From the NCBI GenBank assembly GCA_030063045.1, contig JAQSEB010000180.1, positions 62,001-126,000 on the forward strand: a DNA stretch of 64,000 nt. Reading direction: 5' to 3'. This document shows positions 50,201 through 61,653 of this stretch, piece by piece. The notes beneath the pieces were generated by a model, which had not been told where the DNA came from, ran no database searches, and worked only from the letters and a program-made list of their open reading frames with translations. The translations under genes were made by a program, and so were the position numbers. This DNA is from Pratylenchus scribneri. Lineage: Eukaryota; Nematoda; Chromadorea; Rhabditida; Pratylenchidae. Each line of letters opens with the position of its first letter. The first letter of the stretch is position 1.

Positions 50201-51060
50201 TTGAGCATGCAGAAATTGAATACACAAAAGGGTTAATTTACTAATATAGTTTGCAAAATGAATTAAAAACCAAAGAGAATTTGGCTGTTGTTTTATTTCA
50301 AAATTTTTGAAAATTTTTTAAAAATACTATGATTCAAATTTAGAAATTTTAAAAATTTCTGAATTAAAATATCAATGAATTTTTTGAGCATGCAGAAATT
50401 GAATACACAAAAGGGTTAATTTACTCATATAGTTTGCAAAATGAATTAAAAACCAAAGAGAATTTGGCTGTTGTTTTATTTCAAAATTTTTGAAAATTTT
50501 AAAAATTTCTGAATTAAAATATCAATGAATTTTTTTGAGCATGCAGAAATTGAATACACAATAGGGTTAATTTACTCATATAGTTTGCAAAATGAATTAA
50601 AAACCAAAGAGAATTTGGCTGTTGTTTTATTTCAAAATTTTTGAAAATTTTAAAAATTTCTGAATTAAAATATCAATGAATTTTTTTGAGCATGCAGAAA
50701 TTGAATACACAAAAGGGTTAATTTACTAATATAGTTTGCAAAATGAATTAAAAACCAAAGAGAATTTGGCTGTTGTTTTATTTCAAAATTTTTGAAAATT
50801 TTTTAAAAATACTATGATTCAATTTAGAAATTTTAAAAATTTCTGAATTAAAATATCAATGAATTTTTTTGAGCATGCAGAAATTGAATACACAATAGGG
50901 TTAATTTACTCATATAGTTTGCAAAATGAATTAAAAACCAAAGAGAATTTGGCTGTTGTTTTATTTCAAAATTTTTGAAAATTTTTTAAAAATACTATGA
51001 TTCAAATTTAGAAATTTTAAAAATTTCTGAATTAAAATATCAATGAATTTTTTTGAGCAT
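47251..51060. repeat. B3 monomers in short-range higher-order copies
   Basis: Long monomers with TACTAATATAG alternate with short CAATAGGG and CAAAAGGG monomers. The TACTAATATAG mark repeats at offsets of 701 bp (48871 to 49572) and 669 bp (49572 to 50241). A segment at about 48.1-48.99 kb recurs at 50.3-51.2 kb with an offset of 2222 bp. One unit (phase points 47801 to 47981) is only 180 bp because of a two-base loss in TACAAAAGGG (47820) together with a six-T run. Another has TTAACTCATATAG near 49199. No gene is present. Confidence 0.85.
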
Positions 51061-51990
51061 GCAGAAATTGAATACACAAAAGGGTTAATTTACTAATATA
51101 GTTTGCAAAATGAATTAAAAACCAAAGAGAATTTGGCTGTTGTTTTATTTCAAAATTTTTGAAAATTTTTTAAAAATACTATGATTCAAATTTAGAAATT
51201 TTAAAAATTTCTTAATTAAAATATCAATGAATTTTTTTGAGCATGCAGAAATTGAATACACAAAAGGGTTAATTTACTCATATAGTTTGCAAAATGAATT
51301 AAAAACCAAAGAGAATTTGGCTGTTGTTTTATTTCAAAATTTATGAAAATTTTAAAAATTTCTGAATTAAAATATCAATGAATTTTTTTGAGCATGCAGA
51401 AATTGAATACACAATAGGGTTAATTTACTCATATAGTTTGCAAAATGAATTAAAAACCAAAGAGAATTTGGCTGTTGTTTTATTTCAAAATTTTTGAAAA
51501 TTTTTTAAAAATACTATGATTCAATTTAGAAATTTTAAAAATTTCTTAATTAAAAAATATCAATGAATTTTTTGAGCATGCAGAAATTGAATACACAAAA
51601 GGGTTAATTTACTCATATAGTTTGCAAAATGAATTAAAAACCAAAGAGAATTTGGCTGTTGTTTTATTTCAAAATTTTTGAAAATTTTAAAAATTTCTTA
51701 ATTAAAATATCAATGAATTTTTTTGAGCATGCAGAAATTGAATACACAAAAGGGTTAATTTACTCATATAGTTTGCAAAATGAATTAAAAACCAAAGAGA
51801 ATTTGGCTGTTGTTTTATTTCAAAATTTATGAAAATTTTAAAAATTTCTTAATTAAAATATCAATGAATTTTTTTGAGCATGCAGAAATTGTATACACAA
51901 AAGGGTTAATTTACTCATATAGTTTGCAAAATGAATTAAAAACCAAAGAGAATTTGGCTGTTGTTTTATTTCAAAATTTTTGAAAATTTT
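51061..51990. repeat. Segmental copy A of a 0.7-0.9-kb block
   Basis: TACTAATATA at 51091 recurs at 54590 (offset 3499) and 58491 (a further 3901). The block then contains a long monomer ending in CTTAATT, an ATTTATGA short monomer, a six-T long monomer with CTTAATTAAAAAATATC, and short CTTAATT monomers. TTGTATACACAAAAG at 51890 recurs at 55389, also 3499 bp away. Similarity with the second copy ends near 52.0 kb. Confidence 0.83.
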
Positions 51991-52243
51991 TTAAAAATAC
52001 TATGATTCAAATTTAAAAATTTTAAAAATTTCTGAATTAAAATATCAATGAATTTTTTTGAGCATGCAGAAATTGAATACACAATAGGGTTAATTTACTC
52101 ATATAGTTTGCAAAATGAATTAAAAACCAAAGAGAATTTGGCTGTTGTTTTATTTCAAAATTTTTGAAAATTTTTTAAAAATACTATGATTCAAATTAAG
52201 AAATTTTAAAAATTTCTGAATTAAAATATCAATGAATTTTTTT

Positions 52244-52393
52244 GAGCATGCAGAAATTGTATACACAAATGAATTAATTTCTTCATAGAAATTGAAAAAT
52301 GAATTAAAAACCAAAGGGAATTTGGCTGTTGTTTTATTTCAAAATTTTTGAAAATTTTAAAAATTTCTGAATTAAAATATCAATGAATTTTTT
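52244..52393. repeat. Displaced B1-type monomer within the B3 array
   Basis: This monomer has ATTGTATACACAAATG, TTAATTTCTTCATAG, AAATTGAAAAATG and CCAAAGGGAATTTGG, which are the marks of B1 at 1248-2798, nearly 50 kb away. It is flanked on both sides by ordinary B3 sequence and is 150 bp long because the following T-run is T6. The left neighbour is a long monomer with ATTCAAATTAAG, as also found near 10394 and 27924. A single-monomer transfer by conversion, or an exchange followed by deletion, would explain it. Confidence 0.92.
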
Positions 52394-52699
52394 GAGCATG
52401 CAGAAATTGAATACACAAAAGGGTTAATTTACTCATATAGTTTGCAAAATGAATTAAAAACCAAAGAGAATTTGGCTGTTGTTTTATTTCAAAATTTTTG
52501 AAAATTTTTTAAAAATACTATGATTCAATTTAGAAATTTTAAAAATTTCTTAATTAAAAAATATCAATGAATTTTTTGAGCATGCAGAAATTGAATACAC
52601 AAAAGGGTTAATTTACTCATATAGTTTGCAAAATGAATTAAAAACCAAAGAGAATTTGGCTGTTGTTTTATTTCAAAATTTTTGAAAATTTTAAAAATT

Positions 52700-53930
52700 T
52701 CTTAATTAAAATATCAATGAATTTTTTTGAGCATGCAGAAATTGAATACACAAAAGGGTTAATTTACTCATATAGTTTGCAAAATGAATTAAAAACCAAA
52801 GAGAATTTGGCTGTTGTTTTATTTCAAAATTTTTGAAAATTTTAAAAATTTCTTAATTAAAATATCAATGAATTTTTTTGAGCATGCAGAAATTGAATAC
52901 ACAAAAGGGTTAATTTACTCATATAGTTTGCAAAATGAATTAAAAACCAAAGAGAATTTGGCTGTTGTTTTATTTCAAAATTTTTGAAAATTTTAAAAAT
53001 TTCTTAATTAAAATATCAATGAATTTTTTTGAGCATGCAGAAATTGAATACACAAAAGAATTAATTTACTCATATAGTTTGCAAAATGAATTAAAAACCA
53101 AAGAGAATTTGGCTGTTGTTTTATTTCAAAATTTTTGAAAATTTTTTAAAAATACTATGATTCAAATTTAGAAATTTTAAAAATTTCTGAATTAAAATAT
53201 CAATGAATTTTTTTGAGCATGCAGAAATTGAATACACAATAGGGTTAATTTACTCATATAGTTTGCAAAATGAAATAAAAACCAAAGAGAATTTGGCTGT
53301 TGTTTTATTTCAAAATTTATGAAAATTTTAAAAATTTCTTAATTAAAATATCAATGAATTTTTTTGAGCATGCAGAAATTGAATACACAAAAGGGTTAAT
53401 TTACTCATATAGTTTGCAAAATGAATTAAAAACCAAAGAGAATTTGGCTGTTGTTTTATTTCAAAATTTTTGAAAATTTTTTAAAAATACTATGATTCAA
53501 ATTTAGAAATTTTAAAAATTTCTGAATTAAAATATCAATGAATTTTTTTGAGCATGCAGAAATTGAATACACAATAGGGTTAATTTACTCATATAGTTTG
53601 CAAAATGAATTAAAAACCAAAGAGAATTTGGCTGTTGTTTTATTTCAAAATTTTTGAAAATTTTTTAAAAATACTATGATTCAAATTTAGAAATTTTAAA
53701 AATTTCTGAATTAAAATATCAATGAATTTTTTTGAGCATGCAGAAATTGAATACACAAAAGGGTTAATTTACTCATATAGTTTGCAAAATGAATTAAAAA
53801 CCAAAGAGAATTTGGCTGTTGTTTTATTTCAAAATTTTTGAAAATTTTAAAAATTTCTGTATTAAAATATCAATGAATTTTTTTGAGCATGCAGAAATTG
53901 AATACACAATAGGGTTAATTTACTCATATA
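52700..53930. repeat. Segmental copy, 7283-bp offset (left copy)
   Basis: GAATTAATTT at 53058, TGAAATAAAA at 53271 and CTGTATT at 53857 recur at 60341, 60554 and 61140, each 7283 bp away, with the same order of short and long monomers. The limits are approximate. Confidence 0.8.
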
Positions 53931-54559
53931 GTTTGCAAAATGAATTAAAAACCAAAGAGAATTTGGCTGTTGTTTTATTTCAAAATTTTTGAAAATTTTA
54001 AAAATTTCTGAATTAAAATATCAATGAATTTTTTTGAGCATGCAGAAATTGAATACACAATAGGGTTAATTTACTCATATAGTTTGCAAAATGAATTAAA
54101 AACCAAAGAGAATTTGGCTGTTGTTTTATTTCAAAATTTTTGAAAATTTTAAAAATTTCTGAATTAAAATATCAATGAATTTTTTTGAGCATGCAGAAAT
54201 TGAATACACAAAAGGGTTAATTTACTAATATAGTTTGCAAAATGAATTAAAAACCAAAGAGAATTTGGCTGTTGTTTTATTTCAAAATTTTTGAAAATTT
54301 TTTAAAAATACTATGATTCAATTTAGAAATTTTAAAAATTTCTGAATTAAAATATCAATGAATTTTTTTGAGCATGCAGAAATTGAATACACAATAGGGT
54401 TAATTTACTCATATAGTTTGCAAAATGAATTAAAAACCAAAGAGAATTTGGCTGTTGTTTTATTTCAAAATTTTTGAAAATTTTTTAAAAATACTATGAT
54501 TCAAATTTAGAAATTTTAAAAATTTCTGAATTAAAATATCAATGAATTTTTTTGAGCAT

Positions 54560-55490
54560 GCAGAAATTGAATACACAAAAGGGTTAATTTACTAATATAG
54601 TTTGCAAAATGAATTAAAAACCAAAGAGAATTTGGCTGTTGTTTTATTTCAAAATTTTTGAAAATTTTTTAAAAATACTATGATTCAAATTTAGAAATTT
54701 TAAAAATTTCTTAATTAAAATATCAATGAATTTTTTTGAGCATGCAGAAATTGAATACACAAAAGGGTTAATTTACTCATATAGTTTGCAAAATGAATTA
54801 AAAACCAAAGAGAATTTGGCTGTTGTTTTATTTCAAAATTTATGAAAATTTTAAAAATTTCTGAATTAAAATATCAATGAATTTTTTTGAGCATGCAGAA
54901 ATTGAATACACAATAGGGTTAATTTACTCATATAGTTTGCAAAATGAATTAAAAACCAAAGAGAATTTGGCTGTTGTTTTATTTCAAAATTTTTGAAAAT
55001 TTTTTAAAAATACTATGATTCAATTTAGAAATTTTAAAAATTTCTTAATTAAAAAATATCAATGAATTTTTTGAGCATGCAGAAATTGAATACACAAAAG
55101 GGTTAATTTACTCATATAGTTTGCAAAATGAATTAAAAACCAAAGAGAATTTGGCTGTTGTTTTATTTCAAAATTTTTGAAAATTTTAAAAATTTCTTAA
55201 TTAAAATATCAATGAATTTTTTTGAGCATGCAGAAATTGAATACACAAAAGGGTTAATTTACTCATATAGTTTGCAAAATGAATTAAAAACCAAAGAGAA
55301 TTTGGCTGTTGTTTTATTTCAAAATTTATGAAAATTTTAAAAATTTCTTAATTAAAATATCAATGAATTTTTTTGAGCATGCAGAAATTGTATACACAAA
55401 AGGGTTAATTTACTCATATAGTTTGCAAAATGAATTAAAAACCAAAGAGAATTTGGCTGTTGTTTTATTTCAAAATTTTTGAAAATTTTT
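54560..55490. repeat. Segmental copy B of the 0.7-0.9-kb block
   Basis: This is the second copy of the 51.06-kb block (offset 3499). It contains the same TTGTATACACAAAAG variant at 55389. After about 55.49 kb it departs with AAATATTATGATTC and CTTAATT. Confidence 0.82.
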
Positions 55491-55742
55491 TAAAAATATT
55501 ATGATTCAAATTTAGAAATTTTAAAAATTTCTTAATTAAAATATCAATGAATTTTTTTGAGCATGCAGAAATTGAATACACAAAAGGGTTAATTTACTCA
55601 TATAATTTGCAAAATGAATTAAAAACCAAAGAGAATTTGGCTGTTGTTTTATTTCAAAATTTTTGAAAATTTTTTAAAAATGCTATGATTCAAATTTAGA
55701 AATTTTAAAAATTTCTGAATTAAAATATCAATGAATTTTTTT

Positions 55743-58089
55743 GAGCAGGCAGAAATTGAATACACTATAGGGTTAATTTACTCATATAGTTTGCAAAATG
55801 AATTAAAAACCAAAGAGAATTTGGCTGTTGTTTTATTTCAAAATTTTTGAAAATTTTTTAAAAATACTATGATTCAATTTAGAAATTTTAAAAATTTCTT
55901 AATTAAAAAATATCAATGAATTTTTTGAGCATGCAGAAATTGAATACACAAAAGGGTTAATTTACTCATATAGTTTGCAAAATGAATTAAAAACCAAAGA
56001 GAATTTGGCTGTTGTTTTATTTCAAAATTTTTGAAAATTTTAAAAATTTCTTAATTAAAATATCAATGAATTTTTTTGAGCATGCAGAAATTGAATAAAC
56101 AAAAGGGTTAATTTACTCATATAGTTTGCAAAATGAATTAAAAACCAAAGAGAATTTGGCTGTTGTTTTATTTCAAAATTTTTGAAAATTTTAAAAATTT
56201 CTTAATTAAAATATCAATGAATTTTTTTGAGCATGCAGAAATTGAATACACAAAAGAATTAATTTACTCATATAGTTTGCAAAATGAATTAAAAACCAAA
56301 GAGAATTTGGCTGTTGTTTTATTTCAAAATTTTTGAAAATTTTTTAAAAATACTATGATTCAAATTTAGAAATTTTAAAAATTTCTGAATTAAAATATCA
56401 ATGAATTTTTTTGAGCATGCAGAAATTGAATACACAATAGGGTTAATTTACTCATATAGTTTGCAAAATGAATTAAAAACCAAAGAGAATTTGGCTGTTG
56501 TTTTATTTCAAAATTTATGAAAATTTTAAAAATTTCTTAATTAAAATATCAATGAATTTTTTTGAGCATGCAGAAATTGAATACACAAAAGGGTTAATTT
56601 ACTCATATAGTTTGCAAAATGAATTAAAAACCAAAGAGAATTTGGCTGTTGTTTTATTTCAAAATTTTTGAAAATTTTTTAAAAATACTATGATTCAAAT
56701 TTAGAAATTTTAAAAATTTCTGAATTAAAATATCAATGAATTTTTTTGAGCATGCAGAAATTGAATACACAAAAGGGTTAATTTACTCATATAGTTTGCA
56801 AAATGAATTAAAAACCAAAGAGAATTTGGCTGTTGTTTTATTTCAAAATTTTTGAAAATTTTTTAAAAATACTATGATTCAAATTTAGAAATTTTAAAAA
56901 TTTCTGAATTAAAATATCAATGAATTTTTTTGAGCATGCAGAAATTGAATACACAATAGGGTTAATTTACTCATATAGTTTGCAAAATGAATTAAAAACC
57001 AAAGAGAATTTGGCTGTTGTTTTATTTCAAAATTTTTGAAAATTTTTTAAAAATACTATGATTCAAATTTAGAAATTTTAAAAATTTCTGAATTAAAATA
57101 TCAATGAATTTTTTTGAGCATGCAGAAATTGAATACACAAAAGGGTTAATTTACTCATATAATTTGCAAAATGAATTAAAAACCAAAGAGAATTTGGCTG
57201 TTGTTTTATTTCAAAATTTTTGAAAATTTTAAAAATTTCTTAATTAAAATATCAATGAATTTTTTTGAGCATGCAGAAATTGAATACACAAAAGGGTTAA
57301 TTTACTCATATAGTTTGCAAAATGAATTAAAATCCAAAGAGAATTTGGCTGTTGTTTTATTTCAAAATTTTTGAAAATTTTAAAAATTTCTGAATTAAAA
57401 TATCAATGAATTTTTTTGAGCATGCAGAAATTGAATACACAATAGGGTTAATTTACTCATATAGTTTGCAAAATGAATTAAAAACCAAAGAGAATTTGGC
57501 TGTTGTTTTATTTCAAAATTTTTGAAAATTTTTTAAAAATACTATGATTCAAATTTAGAAATTTTAAAAATTTCTGAATTAAAATATCAATGAATTTTTT
57601 TGAGCATGCAGAAATTGAATACACAATAGGGTTAATTTACTCATATAGTTTGCAAAATGAATTAAAAACCAAAGAGAATTTGGCTGTTGTTTTATTTCAA
57701 AATTTTTGAAAATTTTTTAAAAATACTATGATTCAAATTTAGAAATTTTAAAAATTTCTGAATTAAAATATCAATGAATTTTTTTGAGCATGCAGAAATT
57801 GAATACACAATAGGGTTAATTTACTCATATAGTTTGCAAAATGAATTAAAAACCAAAGAGAATTTGGCTGTTGTTTTATTTCAAAATTTTTGAAAATTTT
57901 AAAAATTTCTGAATTAAAATATCAATGAATTTTTTTGAGCATGCAGAAATTGAATACACAATAGGGTTAATTTACTCATATAGTTTGCAAAATGAATTAA
58001 AAACCAAAGAGAATTTGGCTGTTGTTTTATTTCAAAATTTTTGAAAATTTTAAAAATTTCTGAATTAAAATATCAATGAATTTTTTTGA
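55743..58089. repeat. Segmental copy, 5911-bp offset (left copy)
   Basis: TTGAATAAAC (56091), AATTTGCAAA (57161) and AATCCAAAGA (57331) recur at 62002, 63072 and 63242, all 5911 bp away, and monomer phase points agree (55743 and 61654; 56564 and 62475). Private differences include GAGCAGGCAG at 55743 and CACTATAGGG near 55764 in this copy. Confidence 0.87.
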
Positions 58090-58459
58090 GCATGCAGAAA
58101 TTGAATACACAAAAGGGTTAATTTACTCATATAGTTTGCAAAATGAATTAAAAACCAAAGAGAATTTGGCTGTTGTTTTATTTCAAAATTTTTGAAAATT
58201 TTTTAAAAATACTATGATTCAATTTAGAAATTTTAAAAATTTCTGAATTAAAATATCAATGAATTTTTTTGAGCATGCAGAAATTGAATACACAATAGGG
58301 TTAATTTACTCATATAGTTTGCAAAATGAATTAAAAACCAAAGAGAATTTGGCTGTTGTTTTATTTCAAAATTTTTGAAAATTTTTTAAAAATACTATGA
58401 TTCAAATTTAGAAATTTTAAAAATTTCTGAATTAAAATATCAATGAATTTTTTTGAGCA

Positions 58460-59140
58460 TGCAGAAATTGAATACACAAAAGGGTTAATTTACTAATATA
58501 GTTTGCAAAATGAATTAAAAACCAAAGAGAATTTGGCTGTTGTTTTATTTCAAAATTTTTGAAAATTTTTTAAAAATACTATGATTCAAATTTAGAAATT
58601 TTAAAAATTTCTTAATTAAAATATCAATGAATTTTTTTGAGCATGCAGAAATTGAATACACAAAAGGGTTAATTTACTCATATAGTTTGCAAAATGAATT
58701 AAAAACCAAAGAGAATTTGGCTGTTGTTTTATTTCAAAATTTATGAAAATTTTAAAAATTTCTGAATTAAAATATCAATGAATTTTTTTGAGCATGCAGA
58801 AATTGAATACACAATAGGGTTAATTTACTCATATAGTTTGCAAAATGAATTAAAAACCAAAGAGAATTTGGCTGTTGTTTTATTTCAAAATTTTTGAAAA
58901 TTTTTTAAAAATACTATGATTCAATTTAGAAATTTTAAAAATTTCTTAATTAAAAAATATCAATGAATTTTTTGAGCATGCAGAAATTGAATACACAAAA
59001 GGGTTAATTTACTCATATAGTTTGCAAAATGAATTAAAAACCAAAGAGAATTTGGCTGTTGTTTTATTTCAAAATTTTTGAAAATTTTAAAAATTTCTTA
59101 ATTAAAATATCAATGAATTTTTTTGAGCATGCAGAAATTG
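58460..59140. repeat. Segmental copy C of the 0.7-0.9-kb block
   Basis: This is the third copy of the block seen at 51.06 and 54.56 kb, offset 3901 bp from the second. It follows the same order up to the CTTAATT short monomer near 59.1 kb, then goes to CAAAAGAATTAATTT instead of CAAAAGGG. Confidence 0.8.
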
Positions 59141-61653
59141 AATACACAAAAGAATTAATTTACTCATATAGTTTGCAAAATGAATTAAAAACCAAAGAGA
59201 ATTTGGCTGTTGTTTTATTTCAAAATTTTTGAAAATTTTTTAAAAATACTATGATTCAAATTTAGAAATTTTAAAAATTTCTGAATTAAAATATCAATGA
59301 ATTTTTTTGAGCATGCAGAAATTGAATACACAATAGGGTTAATTTACTCATATAGTTTGCAAAATGAATTAAAAACCAAAGAGAATTTGGCTGTTGTTTT
59401 ATTTCAAAATTTATGAAAATTTTAAAAATTTCTTAATTAAAATATCAATGAATTTTTTTGAGCATGCAGAAATTGAATACACAAAAGGGTTAATTTACTC
59501 ATATAGTTTGCAAAATGAATTAAAAACCAAAGAGAATTTGGCTGTTGTTTTATTTCAAAATTTTTGAAAATTTTTTAAAAATACTATGATTCAAATTTAG
59601 AAATTTTAAAAATTTCTGAATTAAAATATCAATGAATTTTTTTGAGCATGCAGAAATTGAATACACAAAAGGGTTAATTTACTCATATAGTTTGCAAAAT
59701 GAATTAAAAACCAAAGAGAATTTGGCTGTTGTTTTATTTCAAAATTTTTGAAAATTTTTTAAAAATACTATGATTCAAATTTAGAAATTTTAAAAATTTC
59801 TGAATTAAAATATCAATGAATTTTTTTGAGCATGCAGAAATTGAATACACAATAGGGTTAATTTACTCATATAGTTTGCAAAATGAATTAAAAACCAAAG
59901 AGAATTTGGCTGTTGTTTTATTTCAAAATTTTTGAAAATTTTTTAAAAATACTATGATTCAAATTTAGAAATTTTAAAAATTTCTGAATTAAAATATCAA
60001 TGAATTTTTTTGAGCATGCAGAAATTGAATACACAAAAGGGTTAATTTACTCATATAATTTGCAAAATGAATTAAAAACCAAAGAGAATTTGGCTGTTGT
60101 TTTATTTCAAAATTTTTGAAAATTTTAAAAATTTCTTAATTAAAATATCAATGAATTTTTTTGAGCATGCAGAAATTGAATACACAAAAGGGTTAATTTA
60201 CTCATATAGTTTGCAAAATGAATTAAAAACCAAAGAGAATTTGGCTGTTGTTTTATTTCAAAATTTTTGAAAATTTTAAAAATTTCTTAATTAAAATATC
60301 AATGAATTTTTTTGAGCATGCAGAAATTGAATACACAAAAGAATTAATTTACTCATATAGTTTGCAAAATGAATTAAAAACCAAAGAGAATTTGGCTGTT
60401 GTTTTATTTCAAAATTTTTGAAAATTTTTTAAAAATACTTTGATTCAAATTTAGAAATTTTAAAAATTTCTGAATTAAAATATCAATGAATTTTTTTGAG
60501 CATGCAGAAATTGAATACACAATAGGGTTAATTTACTCATATAGTTTGCAAAATGAAATAAAAACCAAAGAGAATTTGGCTGTTGTTTTATTTCAAAATT
60601 TATGAAAATTTTAAAAATTTCTTAATTAAAATATCAATGAATTTTTTTGAGCATGCAGAAATTGAATACACAAAAGGGTTAATTTACTCATATAGTTTGC
60701 AAAATGAATTAAAAACCAAAGAGAATTTGGCTGTTGTTTTATTTCAAAATTTTTGAAAATTTTTTAAAAATACTATGATTCAAATTTAGAAATTTTAAAA
60801 ATTTCTGAATTAAAATATCAATGAATTTTTTTGAGCATGCAGAAATTGAATACACAATAGGGTTAATTTACTCATATAGTTTGCAAAATGAATTAAAAAC
60901 CAAAGAGAATTTGGCTGTTGTTTTATTTCAAAATTTTTGAAAATTTTTTAAAAATACTATGATTCAAATTTAGAAATTTTAAAAATTTCTGAATTAAAAT
61001 ATCAATGAATTTTTTTGAGCATGCAGAAATTGAATACACAAAAGGGTTAATTTACTCATATAGTTTGCAAAATGAATTAAAAACCAAAGAGAATTTGGCT
61101 GTTGTTTTATTTCAAAATTTTTGAAAATTTTAAAAATTTCTGTATTAAAATATCAATGAATTTTTTTGAGCATGCAGAAATTGAATACACAATAGGGTTA
61201 ATTTACTCATATAGTTTGCAAAATGAATTAAAAACCAAAGAGAATTTGGCTGTTGTTTTATTTCAAAATTTTTGAAAATTTTTTAAAAATACTATGATTC
61301 AATTTAGAAATTTTAAAAATTTCTTAATTAAAAAATATCAATGAATTTTTTGAGCATGCAGAAATTGAATACACAAAAGGGTTAATTTACTCATATAGTT
61401 TGCAAAATGAATTAAAAACCAAAGAGAATTTGGCTGTTGTTTTATTTCAAAATTTTTGAAAATTTTAAAAATTTCTTAATTAAAATATCAATGAATTTTT
61501 TTGAGCATGCAGAAATTGAATACACAAAAGGGTTAATTTACTCATATAGTTTGCAAAATGAATTAAAAACCAAAGAGAATTTGGCTGTTGTTTTATTTCA
61601 AAATTTATGAAAATTTTAAAAATTTCTGAATTAAAATATCAATGAATTTTTTT
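59141..61653. repeat. B3 monomers including the right 7283-bp copy
   Basis: This is ordinary B3 array. Roughly 60.0-61.2 kb is the right copy of 52.7-53.93 kb. Marks include CAAAAGAATTAATTT (59148 and 60341), AAATACTTTGATTC near 60435, GAAATAAAAACC near 60555 and CTGTATT at 61140. I see no gene or unique sequence. Confidence 0.85.
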
